Part shown: positions 15,157 to 24,793 of the stretch, piece after piece
Position numbering within the stretch: the stretch's first letter is position 1
How the letters are laid out: the number at the start of each line of letters is the position of its first letter
Assembly (NCBI RefSeq): GCF_006874585.1
Contig: NZ_CP029761.1
Location: 3,483,001 to 3,547,000, forward strand
Reading direction: 5' to 3'
Source of the DNA: Sphingomonas sp. IC081
GTDB taxonomy: Bacteria; Pseudomonadota; Alphaproteobacteria; Sphingomonadales; Sphingomonadaceae
DNA length: 64,000 nucleotides
Notes under the pieces: generated by a model
What the model was told of the DNA's origin: nothing
The model's database searches: none
Seen by the model: only the letters and a program-made list of their open reading frames with translations
Translations under genes and position numbers: made by a program

Positions 15157-17712
15157 TCAGCGGGAGATCAGTTCGCCCAGCGCCGCGAAGGCGCTGTCCT
15201 TGCGGATCGGCTGGGGGCGCTGTTCCTCGGCCTGCCGCCGTGGCGGCCGCCAGCGCCAGCGCACCGGGGCCGGGGGACCGTGGGCATCCTCGGCCAGCGG
15301 GCGGGGCATGACCGGCTGGAAACCGGCCATGCGCAGCAGGCGGGCATAACTGGCGGTGGTCAGCCCCATCGACACGGCGCGCGCCGGATCGAGCGCGAAA
15401 TCGCGCGATGCGGGGCCGCTGCCGCGGGCCTCGTGGGCTTCGCGCAGCAGCTTCTCGGCCATGTCGAGGCGGATCAGCTGCTTGCCGAGATTGCGGTAGC
15501 CGGGCGCGCGCTGGCGCTTGGCGGCATCCATGGCGGGCGGCATTGCGGCGCCGGGCTCGCCGCCCGGGGCCTGTTTTCCGGCGATCCGGGCAAGCTGGCG
15601 CCACAGCGCGATCGGGCCGGGTTTCAGCATGGCGGGAACGAACAGGTCGAGCGCGCCGACCCGCACGCCGAGCCTGGCGAGCATAGTACGGCGCTGCTTG
15701 TCGAGCCGGTCGACCCCGGTTTCCTCCCGCGCGCAAAGGCCGCCGCATTCGACCAGCGCGATCAGCAGGGCGCGCAGGTCCGGTCCGGCATCCTCGCTGC
15801 GGCTGGCCTCGTCGAGTTTTGCCAGCGGCGCGAGCGGCGCCAGCGCGGTGTCCAGCCAGGCTTCGAGCGCGGCCACCAGGGCCTTGCGCGAAGGGCCGGG
15901 CACGGCATCGAGCACGCGGTCGGGCACCAGGGAGGGCGTCAGCAGCGACCGGCCGGGCCCGAGCGCGGCGATTTTCTCGCCTTCCCAGCGGAGCTGGCCC
16001 GCATTCAGGGTGAGCTCCGCGCTGCCGTCGTGAATCGCGGCGGCCAGGGCATCGGCGCGGCGCTGGAGCAAGGCGGGCAAGTGGCGCTCGGCCGCCGCCA
16101 GCAGCAGCTTGCGATCGGTGAGGCGGGTGCCGGGATCGACCTGGAAGGCAAAACCGCGCAGCGAGCCGATATGCTCGCCTTCGACCAGCACTTCCTCGTC
16201 TTCGAGGCGGACCGAGAGCAGTCCGGCGTCGGGGCCGAGTTTCTTCATGAGCAAGGCAGTCCTGCGATTGATGAAACGTTCGGTAAGCTTGCCGTGAAGC
16301 GCGTCGGAAAGCCGCGCCTCGACCGCCCGGGCGCGCGCCGCCATTTCCTCGCGGGCGAGCACCCAGTCGGGGCGCTGGGCGATATAGGCCCAGGACCGGA
16401 TCGCGGCAATCCGCCCCTGCAGCGTGTCGATATCGCCGCCGGTACGGTCGAGCTGGGCAATCTGCTGGGCCATGTAGTCGGCGCCGAGCTGGCCGTGGCT
16501 GAGGTCCTGCCAGAGCCGGGCGACAAAACGCGAATGAGTCTCCGCGCCCTGCTGGCGGAAATCGGGCAGGCGGCAGACGTCCCAGAACCGGGCGACCTGG
16601 GCATGGCCGCGCACCGACGCGGCGATCTCGCCGTCCTCGGACAGGCGCTTGAGCACGGCAAGGTCGATGGCTTCGGGGGCCGGGGCCAGTTCGGCGCGGT
16701 CGGGCGGGGATTCGAGATCGCCGATCAGCGCGGCGATGCTGTCGAAACGCGGTTCGGGTTCGCGCCAGAACAGCTTGGTCAGCGGCGGGAAGCGGTGCTC
16801 CTCGATCGCGTAGATCTCTTCCGGCTCGAATTCGGAATCGTGCCCGCCCGATCCGGTCAGCGTGCCGAAGCTGCCGTCGGTCTGGTGACGTCCGGCGCGT
16901 CCGGCGATCTGGGCCATTTCCGAGGTGGTCAGGCGGCGATGGCGGCGCCCGTCGTATTTCGAGAGCCCGGCAAAGGCGACATGCTGGACATCGAGGTTGA
17001 GGCCCATGCCGATGGCATCGGTGGCGACAAGATAGTCGACTTCGCCCGACTGGTAGAGCTCGACCTGCGCATTGCGTGTCTGCGGGCTCAGCGCGCCCAT
17101 GACCACGGCGGCGCCGCCGCGAAAGCGCCGCAGCATTTCGGCGATGGCGTAGACCTGCTCGGTCGAGAAGGCGACGATGGCGCTGCGCGGCGGGATCCGG
17201 CTGAGTTTTTTCGCGCCGATATGCGAGAGCGTGGAAAAGCGCGGGCGGGTGATCACCTCGACGCCGGGGACCAGAGCCTTCACCAGCGGCTCGATGGTGG
17301 AAGAGCCGAGGATCATCGTCTCCTCGCGCCCGCGGGCGTGGAGCAGGCGGTCGGTGAAGACATGGCCGCGCTCGCGGTCGGCACCGATCTGGGCCTCGTC
17401 GATGGCCACGAAGGCAAGGCTGCGGTCGGTCACCGGCATCGCTTCGGCGGTGCAGAGCAGGTAGCGCGCGTTTTTTGGTTCGATCCGCTCCTCGCCGGTA
17501 ATCAGCGCGACGTTGGCCTCGCCCTTGATCTTGCAGACGCGGTCGTAGACCTCGCGGGCGAGCAGGCGCAGCGGGAAGCCGATGGCGCCGCTGGAATGGG
17601 CGCAGAGCCGCTCGATGGCGAGGTGGGTCTTGCCGGTGTTCGTTGGTCCGAGCACCGCCTTGACCCCGCTGGGAGCGTCGTTTCGCGACGAAGCATGCGG
17701 CTTGTAAGGCAT
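15157..17712 (-). CDS. SUV3-like DEAD/DEAH RNA helicase
   Basis: An 851-residue superfamily 2 helicase. Walker A GPTNTGKTH is at 22-30, motif II DEAQIG at 105-110, then SAIVAFSTEQVY, ATDAIGMGLNLDV (motif V) and QIAGRAGRHQTDGSFGTL (motif VI). This order is that of mitochondrial SUV3 helicases and their alphaproteobacterial relatives. A long C-terminal region of about 450 residues follows, of which the last 200 are rich in A and R. It is likely to act on structured RNA. A long overlapping open frame on the same strand (15119-17731) is a shadow. First gene of the helicase-S4-fdxA unit. Confidence 0.88.
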   Translation of the reverse strand: MPYKPHASSRNDAPSGVKAVLGPTNTGKTHLAIERLCAHSSGAIGFPLRLLAREVYDRVCKIKGEANVALITGEERIEPKNARYLLCTAEAMPVTDRSLAFVAIDEAQIGADRERGHVFTDRLLHARGREETMILGSSTIEPLVKALVPGVEVITRPRFSTLSHIGAKKLSRIPPRSAIVAFSTEQVYAIAEMLRRFRGGAAVVMGALSPQTRNAQVELYQSGEVDYLVATDAIGMGLNLDVQHVAFAGLSKYDGRRHRRLTTSEMAQIAGRAGRHQTDGSFGTLTGSGGHDSEFEPEEIYAIEEHRFPPLTKLFWREPEPRFDSIAALIGDLESPPDRAELAPAPEAIDLAVLKRLSEDGEIAASVRGHAQVARFWDVCRLPDFRQQGAETHSRFVARLWQDLSHGQLGADYMAQQIAQLDRTGGDIDTLQGRIAAIRSWAYIAQRPDWVLAREEMAARARAVEARLSDALHGKLTERFINRRTALLMKKLGPDAGLLSVRLEDEEVLVEGEHIGSLRGFAFQVDPGTRLTDRKLLLAAAERHLPALLQRRADALAAAIHDGSAELTLNAGQLRWEGEKIAALGPGRSLLTPSLVPDRVLDAVPGPSRKALVAALEAWLDTALAPLAPLAKLDEASRSEDAGPDLRALLIALVECGGLCAREETGVDRLDKQRRTMLARLGVRVGALDLFVPAMLKPGPIALWRQLARIAGKQAPGGEPGAAMPPAMDAAKRQRAPGYRNLGKQLIRLDMAEKLLREAHEARGSGPASRDFALDPARAVSMGLTTASYARLLRMAGFQPVMPRPLAEDAHGPPAPVRWRWRPPRRQAEEQRPQPIRKDSAFAALGELISR

Positions 17713-17963
17713 TACCCGCCTGATTTGGCATTGGCGCCGGGCGCCCGCAAGACTCGGTCCGCCGAAAAACGGGTCAGAAATCCACAGCGTTAGGTGGCAA
17801 TTAACCTTGTTGGCGCAGAAGGCAGGGCCAAGCCCTTCGTCGGGCGCGCGATTTTTGAAGCCGCTGGCTTCGCAACAAGGACGGGCATCTGTTCAAGGAT
17901 CTTGGACATGGCGGGGGGCTGGAAGGGAGCCTCGAAGCGGGGCAGGGCAGCGCCGGGGTTGCC

Positions 17964-19529
17964 GTGCTGTCGCATGCGCAAGTCGTGCCCGAATCCCTGG
18001 CTGCACCGTCTCCCGCATCCCCGCCGGACGCCGCCGCCAGACCGCGTCTGGCGCAGCGGATCGGCGCCTGGAAGCATGGCATCGAGCATTGGTGCCAGCG
18101 CATCGAGATCGCCCCCGACCTTGCCTGCGACATCGGCAGCCGCCGCTGGCTGCGCGGCATGGCGACGATGCTGGGCCTTTCGGTGGCCGCGATCGCGCTG
18201 TGGCCCGATGTCTCGTCGGTCGAGGCGGCCACCACGGTGCCGCTCAAGGCGCGCGAGCGCGACGAGTTCCGCAGCCAGACGATCGCTCCGCTGGCCCTCG
18301 GCGCCGATGCCGGGCGGCACATGGGCGCCAGCCCGCTGGTCCGCCCGCTCGGCAGCGTGCCGGAACGGCCGAGTGTCGATCTGGTCGCCACCCTGGGCCA
18401 GGGTGACAGTTTTGCCCGGATGCTCGAACGGGTCGGGGTCAGCGATGACGATGCCGGGCGCATCGGTGCGCTGGTCGGGCAGGCGGTGCCGCTCGACCAG
18501 ATCGAGCCGGGCACGCAGTTCGATGTGACGCTGGGCGCCCGTCCTGCCCCCGGCGCGCCGCGGGCGCTGACCGCGATGAACTTCCGGGCGCGTTTCGACA
18601 TGGACCTGACGGTCCAGCGCGGCGGTGGCGGCCTGTCGCTGGTGCGCCATCCGATTCATGTGGACGAGACGCCGCTGCGCATTCGCGGCACGGTCGGCTC
18701 CAGTCTCTATCGTTCGGCGCGCAACGCCGGGGCGCCGATCGCGGCGATTCAGGCCTACCTTCAGGCCATCGACAAATACGTCAGCCTCGAAAACGACATC
18801 CGCGGCAACGACGAATTCGATATCGTCATGGCCTACAAGCGGTCGGCCAAGGGCGAGCGGCAGGTGGGCAACCTGCTCTATGCGGGGCTGGAACATGACG
18901 GCAAACCGCGTCTGCAATTGCTGCGCTGGGGACAGGATGGCGAGATGGTCGCCGCCGCCGGCCTTGCGGAATCGCGCAGCACGGCGGCGGGCATGCCGGT
19001 GGCCGGGCACCAGACTTCGCCCTACGGCATGCGCCGCCACCCGATTCTGGGCTACGTGCGCATGCACGCCGGGATCGATTATGGCGCGGCTTATGGCTCG
19101 CCGATCTATGCCGTTGCCGACGGTGTGGTGAGTTTCTCGGGCCGCCACGGCGGGCACGGCAACTATGTCCGCATCGAGCATGGCGGCGGCCTTGGCACCG
19201 GCTATGGCCACATGAGCCGCATCGCCGTTTCCGCCGGAACCCGCGTCCGGGCCGGGCAGGTGATCGGTTATGTCGGGTCCTCGGGGCTTTCGACCGGGCC
19301 GCATCTCCACTTCGAAGCCTATCGCGGCGGCCAGACGATCAATCCGGCGGGCCTGCGCTTCGTGTCGGGCCCGCGTATCGACGGCAAGGAAAAGAACGCC
19401 TTCGATGCGCGCATGAAGGCGCTGCTCAACGTGCAACCGGGCGAGGCGCTGAGTTCGGTTGCGCCGGCGCTCAATGCATCACCCGGCGCCCGGCGCGAGA
19501 TCGATCGGCTGGAGCCCAAGACCTTCTGA
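17964..19529 (+). CDS. M23 family metallopeptidase (membrane-anchored)
   Basis: A 521-residue predicted cell-wall endopeptidase. It has a cytoplasmic proline-rich N terminus, one membrane segment near residues 68-80 (MLGLSVAAIALW) and a long linker. The C-terminal LytM/M23 domain reads PYGMRRHPILGYVRMHAGIDYG, then HGGGLGTGYGHMSR and GPHLHFE, so the zinc ligands (H-x3-D and HLH) are all present. GTG 17964 is the first acceptable start. The frame is open 36 codons further upstream with no good start codon, so the true start is uncertain. Confidence 0.85.
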   Translation: MLSHAQVVPESLAAPSPASPPDAAARPRLAQRIGAWKHGIEHWCQRIEIAPDLACDIGSRRWLRGMATMLGLSVAAIALWPDVSSVEAATTVPLKARERDEFRSQTIAPLALGADAGRHMGASPLVRPLGSVPERPSVDLVATLGQGDSFARMLERVGVSDDDAGRIGALVGQAVPLDQIEPGTQFDVTLGARPAPGAPRALTAMNFRARFDMDLTVQRGGGGLSLVRHPIHVDETPLRIRGTVGSSLYRSARNAGAPIAAIQAYLQAIDKYVSLENDIRGNDEFDIVMAYKRSAKGERQVGNLLYAGLEHDGKPRLQLLRWGQDGEMVAAAGLAESRSTAAGMPVAGHQTSPYGMRRHPILGYVRMHAGIDYGAAYGSPIYAVADGVVSFSGRHGGHGNYVRIEHGGGLGTGYGHMSRIAVSAGTRVRAGQVIGYVGSSGLSTGPHLHFEAYRGGQTINPAGLRFVSGPRIDGKEKNAFDARMKALLNVQPGEALSSVAPALNASPGARREIDRLEPKTF

Positions 19530-19596
19530 TCTGCTCGCTTTCCGGCATGCGCGCGGCGCAAGCGGGTTTGCGGCCTTGGACAGTCCGTCTCATTGA

Positions 19597-20625
<1,029 letters not shown>

Positions 20626-20629
20626 CGTC

Positions 20630-21205
20630 ATGACGGATTTCCGCCTCGAAACCGACCGGCTGGTGCTGCGGAGCTGGCAGCGCGGCGACATGGCGCGTTT
20701 TGCCGAGGTGACCAACAATCCCGAGGTCATGCGCTGGCTGGGCGGGGTGATGGATGCGGAGCGGCTGGCCCAGTCGGAAGCCCGCATGATCGGCTTTCAC
20801 GAGAGCTATGGGCACACGTTCTGGCTGGTCGAGCGCAAGGCCGATCATGGCGATCTCTCGGGCGAGTTGCTGGGATTCTGCGGGCTCAAGAAGATCGACG
20901 CGCCGGGGGCTTCGTTCCCCGGCGAATTCGAGATCGGCTGGCGCCTGCGCAGCGATGCCCATGGCAAGGGCTATGCGAAGGAAGCCGCGATTGCCTCGCT
21001 CGATGCCGGTTTCGGACGGTTCGGGGCGGCGGAGATCTATGCCATCACCGTGATCGAGAACGAGGCCAGTTGGGGCCTGATGCGACGGCTGGGGATGCGC
21101 CGGCGCGAGGAGCTCGATTACGACGATCCGCGTTTCGAGCCTCCCTTGCGCCATACGATCGTCTATTCGATCACCCGCGACGAATGGGCCGCGCAGCCGC
21201 GCTGA
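20630..21205 (+). CDS. GNAT family N-acetyltransferase (RimJ/RimL-like)
   Basis: A 191-residue acetyltransferase: LETDRLVLRSW at the N terminus, LLGFCGL, EIGWRLRSDAHGKGYAKEAA (acetyl-CoA-binding loop) and ASWGLMRRLGMRRREE. This is the RimJ/RimL subgroup, whose substrates range from ribosomal protein N termini to small molecules. The substrate here is unknown. ATG 20630 is 4 nt after the hemB stop, and residues upstream of it do not match the family. Confidence 0.88.
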   Translation: MTDFRLETDRLVLRSWQRGDMARFAEVTNNPEVMRWLGGVMDAERLAQSEARMIGFHESYGHTFWLVERKADHGDLSGELLGFCGLKKIDAPGASFPGEFEIGWRLRSDAHGKGYAKEAAIASLDAGFGRFGAAEIYAITVIENEASWGLMRRLGMRRREELDYDDPRFEPPLRHTIVYSITRDEWAAQPR

Positions 21206-21227
21206 TCGCGGCGGGGGAGGAACGACA

Positions 21228-21785
21228 ATGAATCGCACCGACGTGACTGTGGCCGCCTTCAATGGCAAGGCGCCGCGCATCCATTCCAGCGCCTTCATCG
21301 CGCCCGGTTGCCGGATCATCGGCGATGTCGAGATCGGGCCGGACGTCAGCATCTGGTACAACTGCGTGATCCGCGCCGACGTGAACCGGGTGGTGATCGG
21401 TGCGCGGACCAATGTGCAGGACGGAACGGTGATTCACTGCGACAGCCCCAAGCCCGCGCGGCCTGAAGGGTATCCGACGCTGATCGGCGAGGACGTGCTG
21501 ATCGGGCACATGGCGATGGTTCATGGCTGCACGCTGGAAGACCGTGCCTTTGTGGGCCTTGGCGCCATCGTCATGGACGGCAGCCATATCGAATCCGACG
21601 GGATGCTGGCGGCGGGCGCGCAGCTTACCGGCAAGCGCATCGGCGCGCGGCAGCTCTGGATGGGGCGTCCGGCCAAGTATCTGCGCGATCTGGACGAGGC
21701 GGCGATTGCCGGCAATCAGGCGGGTGTGCAGGCCTATGTCGAGCGTGGGCGCCAGCATGCCGAGGCGCTTGGTCTCCTGCGCTGA
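21228..21785 (+). CDS. gamma carbonic anhydrase family protein
   Basis: A 185-residue left-handed beta-helix protein of the YrdA/PaaY group. Hexapeptide repeats run through the middle. Metal-ligand histidines are visible in VIHCDSP and IGHMAMVHGC, and RQLWMGRPAKYLRDL marks the C-terminal helix. Family members bind zinc or iron; some are carbonic anhydrases and others hydrolyse CoA thioesters. Its stop overlaps the DUF167 ATG by one base. Confidence 0.92.
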   Translation: MNRTDVTVAAFNGKAPRIHSSAFIAPGCRIIGDVEIGPDVSIWYNCVIRADVNRVVIGARTNVQDGTVIHCDSPKPARPEGYPTLIGEDVLIGHMAMVHGCTLEDRAFVGLGAIVMDGSHIESDGMLAAGAQLTGKRIGARQLWMGRPAKYLRDLDEAAIAGNQAGVQAYVERGRQHAEALGLLR

Positions 21786-22066
21786 TGGCAAAACCAAAGC
21801 TGGCTCTTCCTTCTGCCGAGGCGGTGCGGGCCCTGATCGATTCCGAGCAGCGGCTGGCCGTGCGCGTGACCCCCGGTGCCAAGGTCGAGGCGTTGGAGAT
21901 CGCCGAGGGGCGGCTTCACGTGAAAGTCCGCGCCAAGCCCGAAGACGGCAAGGCGAACGAGGCGGTGCGCGCGATTCTGGCGGCGGCGCTGGATCTGGCA
22001 CCCTCGCGTATTGCCTTGTTGCGCGGCGCAACTTCGCGCGAGAAGCAGTTTTCTATCGCGCTGTAG
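21785..22066 (+). CDS. DUF167 (YggU) family protein
   Basis: A 93-residue protein with RVTPGAKVEAL, VRAKPEDGKANEAV and LLRGATSREKQFSI, the YggU signature. Function is unknown. It is translationally coupled to the gamma carbonic anhydrase gene (shared base in TGATG) and its 3' end overlaps the convergent DUF1275 gene by 14 nt. Confidence 0.9.
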   Translation: MAKPKLALPSAEAVRALIDSEQRLAVRVTPGAKVEALEIAEGRLHVKVRAKPEDGKANEAVRAILAAALDLAPSRIALLRGATSREKQFSIAL

Positions 22067-22694
22067 CCTGCGCGATGCGGTAGCCGGCGAAAGTCATCGC
22101 GGCGGCGCAGGCCACCGCCAGCAGCAGGCAGGCGGGTCCATAGGCAAGGAACAGGCTTGCACCGATGGCCGCTCCGCAGGCGAGCGCCAGCCACAAGGCA
22201 ATGAACGAAACCAGCCCTTCTTCGCGCCGACCGGTGACGATGCCGCCAAGCCCCTGTCCAATCCGCACCAGGGCGCCGGTCAGATAGGTGAGGGCGATCG
22301 GCGTCTCTCCCTGACGCAGCGCGGTGTTGAGCGCGCCCATCGCCAGCACCAGCATGGCCATCATCGCCGCTTTTTGTCCAAAAACCGCCAGCAGCGCGCC
22401 GAACAGCAGCAGGCTGGTGACCAGCCCCAGCACCACCGGCTTGCGCCAGATACCTGCCCTTTCGGCGGCCACATGACCGAGCGCCACTCCCAGCACGAAA
22501 CCAACGATCAGCAAGGCGGGTATTGCCGCGCGCGGAGTGTCGGCGATCAGTTCGGTCGCCAGTCGGGTCGTGTTGCCCGACATGAACGAGACGAAATAAC
22601 GGTCGGCAGAGAGGAATCCCACGGCGTCGACATAACCGGCCAGCCCGGCAAGGGCGGCGGCCAACAGGCGGCGGGGACGATCGAGCCGGTTCAC
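22053..22694 (-). CDS. DUF1275 (YoaK-like) integral membrane protein
   Basis: A 213-residue protein with about six hydrophobic segments. The N-terminal GYVDAVGFLSADRYFVSFMSGNTTRL motif is the family hallmark. Members are inner-membrane proteins of unknown transport role. GTG start 22694 is followed by a basic stretch before the first helix. It lies 28 nt downstream of the truncated hemoglobin gene and may be cotranscribed with it. Confidence 0.9.
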   Translation of the reverse strand: MNRLDRPRRLLAAALAGLAGYVDAVGFLSADRYFVSFMSGNTTRLATELIADTPRAAIPALLIVGFVLGVALGHVAAERAGIWRKPVVLGLVTSLLLFGALLAVFGQKAAMMAMLVLAMGALNTALRQGETPIALTYLTGALVRIGQGLGGIVTGRREEGLVSFIALWLALACGAAIGASLFLAYGPACLLLAVACAAAMTFAGYRIAQATAR

Positions 22695-22722
22695 ATCGCG
22701 ACGATAGCGGCAGGTTTGCGCT

Positions 22723-23112
22723 TTAGCGACCCATGCCGCGCGCCATGCGGGACAGCACGTCGGTCATGGCCTGCGCGATGCTTTCGGGCTGCGGCGCGAC
22801 ATCGGCGATGGCCCGGGTCATGGCATCGGCCCATTGCCCGGCCGTCTGGCGGTCGATGGGGAACTCGCGGTGCATGCTCATCATGCATTTGCCGGGGTTG
22901 GCCTCGAACCAGTCGCGCGGACCGCCTGCCCAGCCGGCGAGGAAGCGCGGCAGGCTCCGGCGCATCGGTTCGAGGTCCGGGGCATGCATCGCGCGCAGTT
23001 CGGCATAGGCCGGGTCCTGCTCCATCAGGTCGTAGAAGCGGTTGGCGATGGCGTCGAACACGGGCGCGCCGCCAATCTGGTCGTGCGGGGATTGGGTCGT
23101 TTCGGTGGTCAC
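22723..23112 (-). CDS. group II truncated hemoglobin
   Basis: A 129-residue globin. The B10 tyrosine lies in RFYDLMEQDP, FLAGWAGGP and WFEANPG form the CD region, the proximal histidine is in MMSMHREFPI, and tryptophan G8 is in GQWADAM. This is the group II (GlbO-type) pattern, implicated in oxygen or NO chemistry and peroxide handling. GTG 23112 has a GGAGAG ribosome-binding site; an in-frame TTG at 23136 is an alternative giving 137 residues. Confidence 0.9.
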   Translation of the reverse strand: MTTETTQSPHDQIGGAPVFDAIANRFYDLMEQDPAYAELRAMHAPDLEPMRRSLPRFLAGWAGGPRDWFEANPGKCMMSMHREFPIDRQTAGQWADAMTRAIADVAPQPESIAQAMTDVLSRMARGMGR

Positions 23113-23163
23113 GGGGCAGGTCTCTCCGGCGCGCAAGTGGTGATGCTGACGGAATAGACCAGA

Positions 23164-23179
23164 GGTTCCACGTGGAACT
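23164..23179. promoter_or_regulatory. parS-like site 5 (14 of 16 bases)
   Basis: GGTTCCACGTGGAACT keeps the inner 14-bp palindrome of the four perfect parS sites but has lost the outer T and A. It lies in the gap between the ligase stop and the hemoglobin start, 16 kb from parB. ParB binding is plausible but probably weaker. Confidence 0.6.
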
Positions 23180-23188
23180 TGATTCGCG

Positions 23189-24793
23189 TCAATCGCGCAC
23201 CAATGCTCGCAAGGTTTCGATGCGATCTGCCTCGTGCGCGGGCTTGTCGGCGCGAATGCGGTGGATGCGGGGGAAGCGCATGGCGAGGCCCGACTTGTGG
23301 CGCTTGCTGGGGTGGACCGAATCGAAGGCGACTTCCAGCACCAGCGACTTGTCGGTCTCCCGCACCGGGCCGAAGCGATTCACCGTGTGACCCCGCACAT
23401 GGCGATCCAGCCATTTCAGTTCCTCATCGGTGAATCCGAAATAGGCCTTGCCCACCGGCAACAGCTCGGCGCCCCCATTCGTCAGATCATCCGGGTCTCC
23501 GTCCCAGCAGCCGAACGTGTAGTCGGAATAGAACGAGGACCGCTTGCCGCTGCCACGCTGGGCATACATCAGCACGCAGTCGATCAGCAGCGGATCACGC
23601 TTCCACTTGTACCAGAGCCCGGTCTTGCGCCCGGCGACATAGGCACTGTCGCGGCGCTTGAGCATGACTCCCTCGATCGCATCCTCGCGCGCCTTTTCGC
23701 GGATGGTGGCGAGCTCGGCGAAGGTCGCGGCTGGAATCACCATGCTGAGGTCGAAATGGTCGGGATCGAGGCGCCGGATCAGCGCTTCCAGTCGGGCGCG
23801 GCGTTCGCTCCAGGGCAGGGGGCGCAGGTCCTCGCGCTCCAGAATCAGCACATCGTAGAGGCGCACGAAAGCCGGGTATTCGGCGAGCATCGTCTTCGAG
23901 ACGGTCTTGCGGCCAAGGCGCTGCTGCAAGGCGTTGAAGCTGGCGGCGCCGCCTTCCTCGCGCCCCTGATGCGAGCCGCGCACCAGCAGTTCGCCATCCA
24001 GCACGGCATCGACATGGAGTGCTTGGGCGATTTCCGGAAAGCTCCCCGAGATATCGTCGCCCGAGCGCGAATAGACGCGGGTTTCGCCGTTTACCCGCAC
24101 CACCTGTACGCGAATGCCGTCCCACTTCCATTCGGCGGCATAGTCGGAAAGATCGAGTTCGGCCGCTTCCAGCGGATGCGCCAGCATGAAGGGACGGAAC
24201 AGCGGCAGGTCTTCGGTGGAGGGCGCCTGCGCCCCGTGCGCGGCCCAATCGAACAGTGCGGCATAAGGCGGTTGCTGGCCGTGCCAGTGCTCCTCCACGT
24301 CCTCCACCGCCACGTCGAAAGCCTGTGCGAAGGCGGTCTTGGCCAGCCTTGCGGAAATGCCGATCCGCATGGCGCCGGTCGCCAGCTTGAGCAGGGCATA
24401 GCGCTGGTCGGCATCGAGCCGGTCGAGCAGGGGCGGCAGTTCGGTCATGACATTGGCACGAGTCATGCGGGACAGCGTGTCGACGGCTTCACTGACCGTT
24501 GGCGGGTCTTCGGCGCTTTCCGGGCCCGGCCAGAGCAGGCTGGCGGTTTCCGCCGTATCGCCCACGTAGTCGCGGCTGAGCGACCAGAGTATCGGATCGA
24601 CGCGCTCGGTCATCAGGTTGCGGATCGTCGAACTTTTCACGGCCGGAAAGTCGAGCCCGTCGGTCAGTGCCGCCAGCGCCCAGCCGCGATCGGGATCAGG
24701 CGTGTCGCGCAAGTAGTCCGCCAGAAGCTTCAGCTTCGCGTTGCGGCTGCGGGTATAGACCAGCGCATCGAGCAGGGCGGCGAAGCGCTTCAC
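23189..24793 (-). CDS. ATP-dependent DNA ligase, damage-response type
   Basis: A 534-residue ATP-dependent ligase. The catalytic lysine is Lys223 in EWKWDGIRVQ. VYSRSGDDISGSFPEI, DGELLVR, EGVMLKRRDSAYVAGRKTGLWYKWKR and the OB-fold follow. It matches the bacterial cisplatin damage-response ligase family that is encoded beside an MBL-fold nuclease. GTG start 24793 immediately abuts the nuclease stop. In other genomes the set also includes an Lhr-type helicase and a phosphoesterase, which are absent next to it here. Confidence 0.93.
   Translation of the reverse strand: MKRFAALLDALVYTRSRNAKLKLLADYLRDTPDPDRGWALAALTDGLDFPAVKSSTIRNLMTERVDPILWSLSRDYVGDTAETASLLWPGPESAEDPPTVSEAVDTLSRMTRANVMTELPPLLDRLDADQRYALLKLATGAMRIGISARLAKTAFAQAFDVAVEDVEEHWHGQQPPYAALFDWAAHGAQAPSTEDLPLFRPFMLAHPLEAAELDLSDYAAEWKWDGIRVQVVRVNGETRVYSRSGDDISGSFPEIAQALHVDAVLDGELLVRGSHQGREEGGAASFNALQQRLGRKTVSKTMLAEYPAFVRLYDVLILEREDLRPLPWSERRARLEALIRRLDPDHFDLSMVIPAATFAELATIREKAREDAIEGVMLKRRDSAYVAGRKTGLWYKWKRDPLLIDCVLMYAQRGSGKRSSFYSDYTFGCWDGDPDDLTNGGAELLPVGKAYFGFTDEELKWLDRHVRGHTVNRFGPVRETDKSLVLEVAFDSVHPSKRHKSGLAMRFPRIHRIRADKPAHEADRIETLRALVRD

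Noticed and set aside
15119-17731. 870-codon frame on the same strand as the SUV3 helicase
   Set aside because: It overlaps the helicase in another frame and is almost entirely A, R, P and G. The 851-residue frame holds all helicase motifs.
14977-17793. 938-codon plus-strand frame
   Set aside because: Antisense shadow of the S4 and helicase genes caused by high GC content at third positions.
21913-21928. Possible parS at the centre of the DUF167 gene
   Set aside because: Only the inner TTCACGTGAA resembles parS. The outer bases mismatch (about 12 of 16 against the TGTTTCACGTGAAACA form), and the codons fit the conserved protein.
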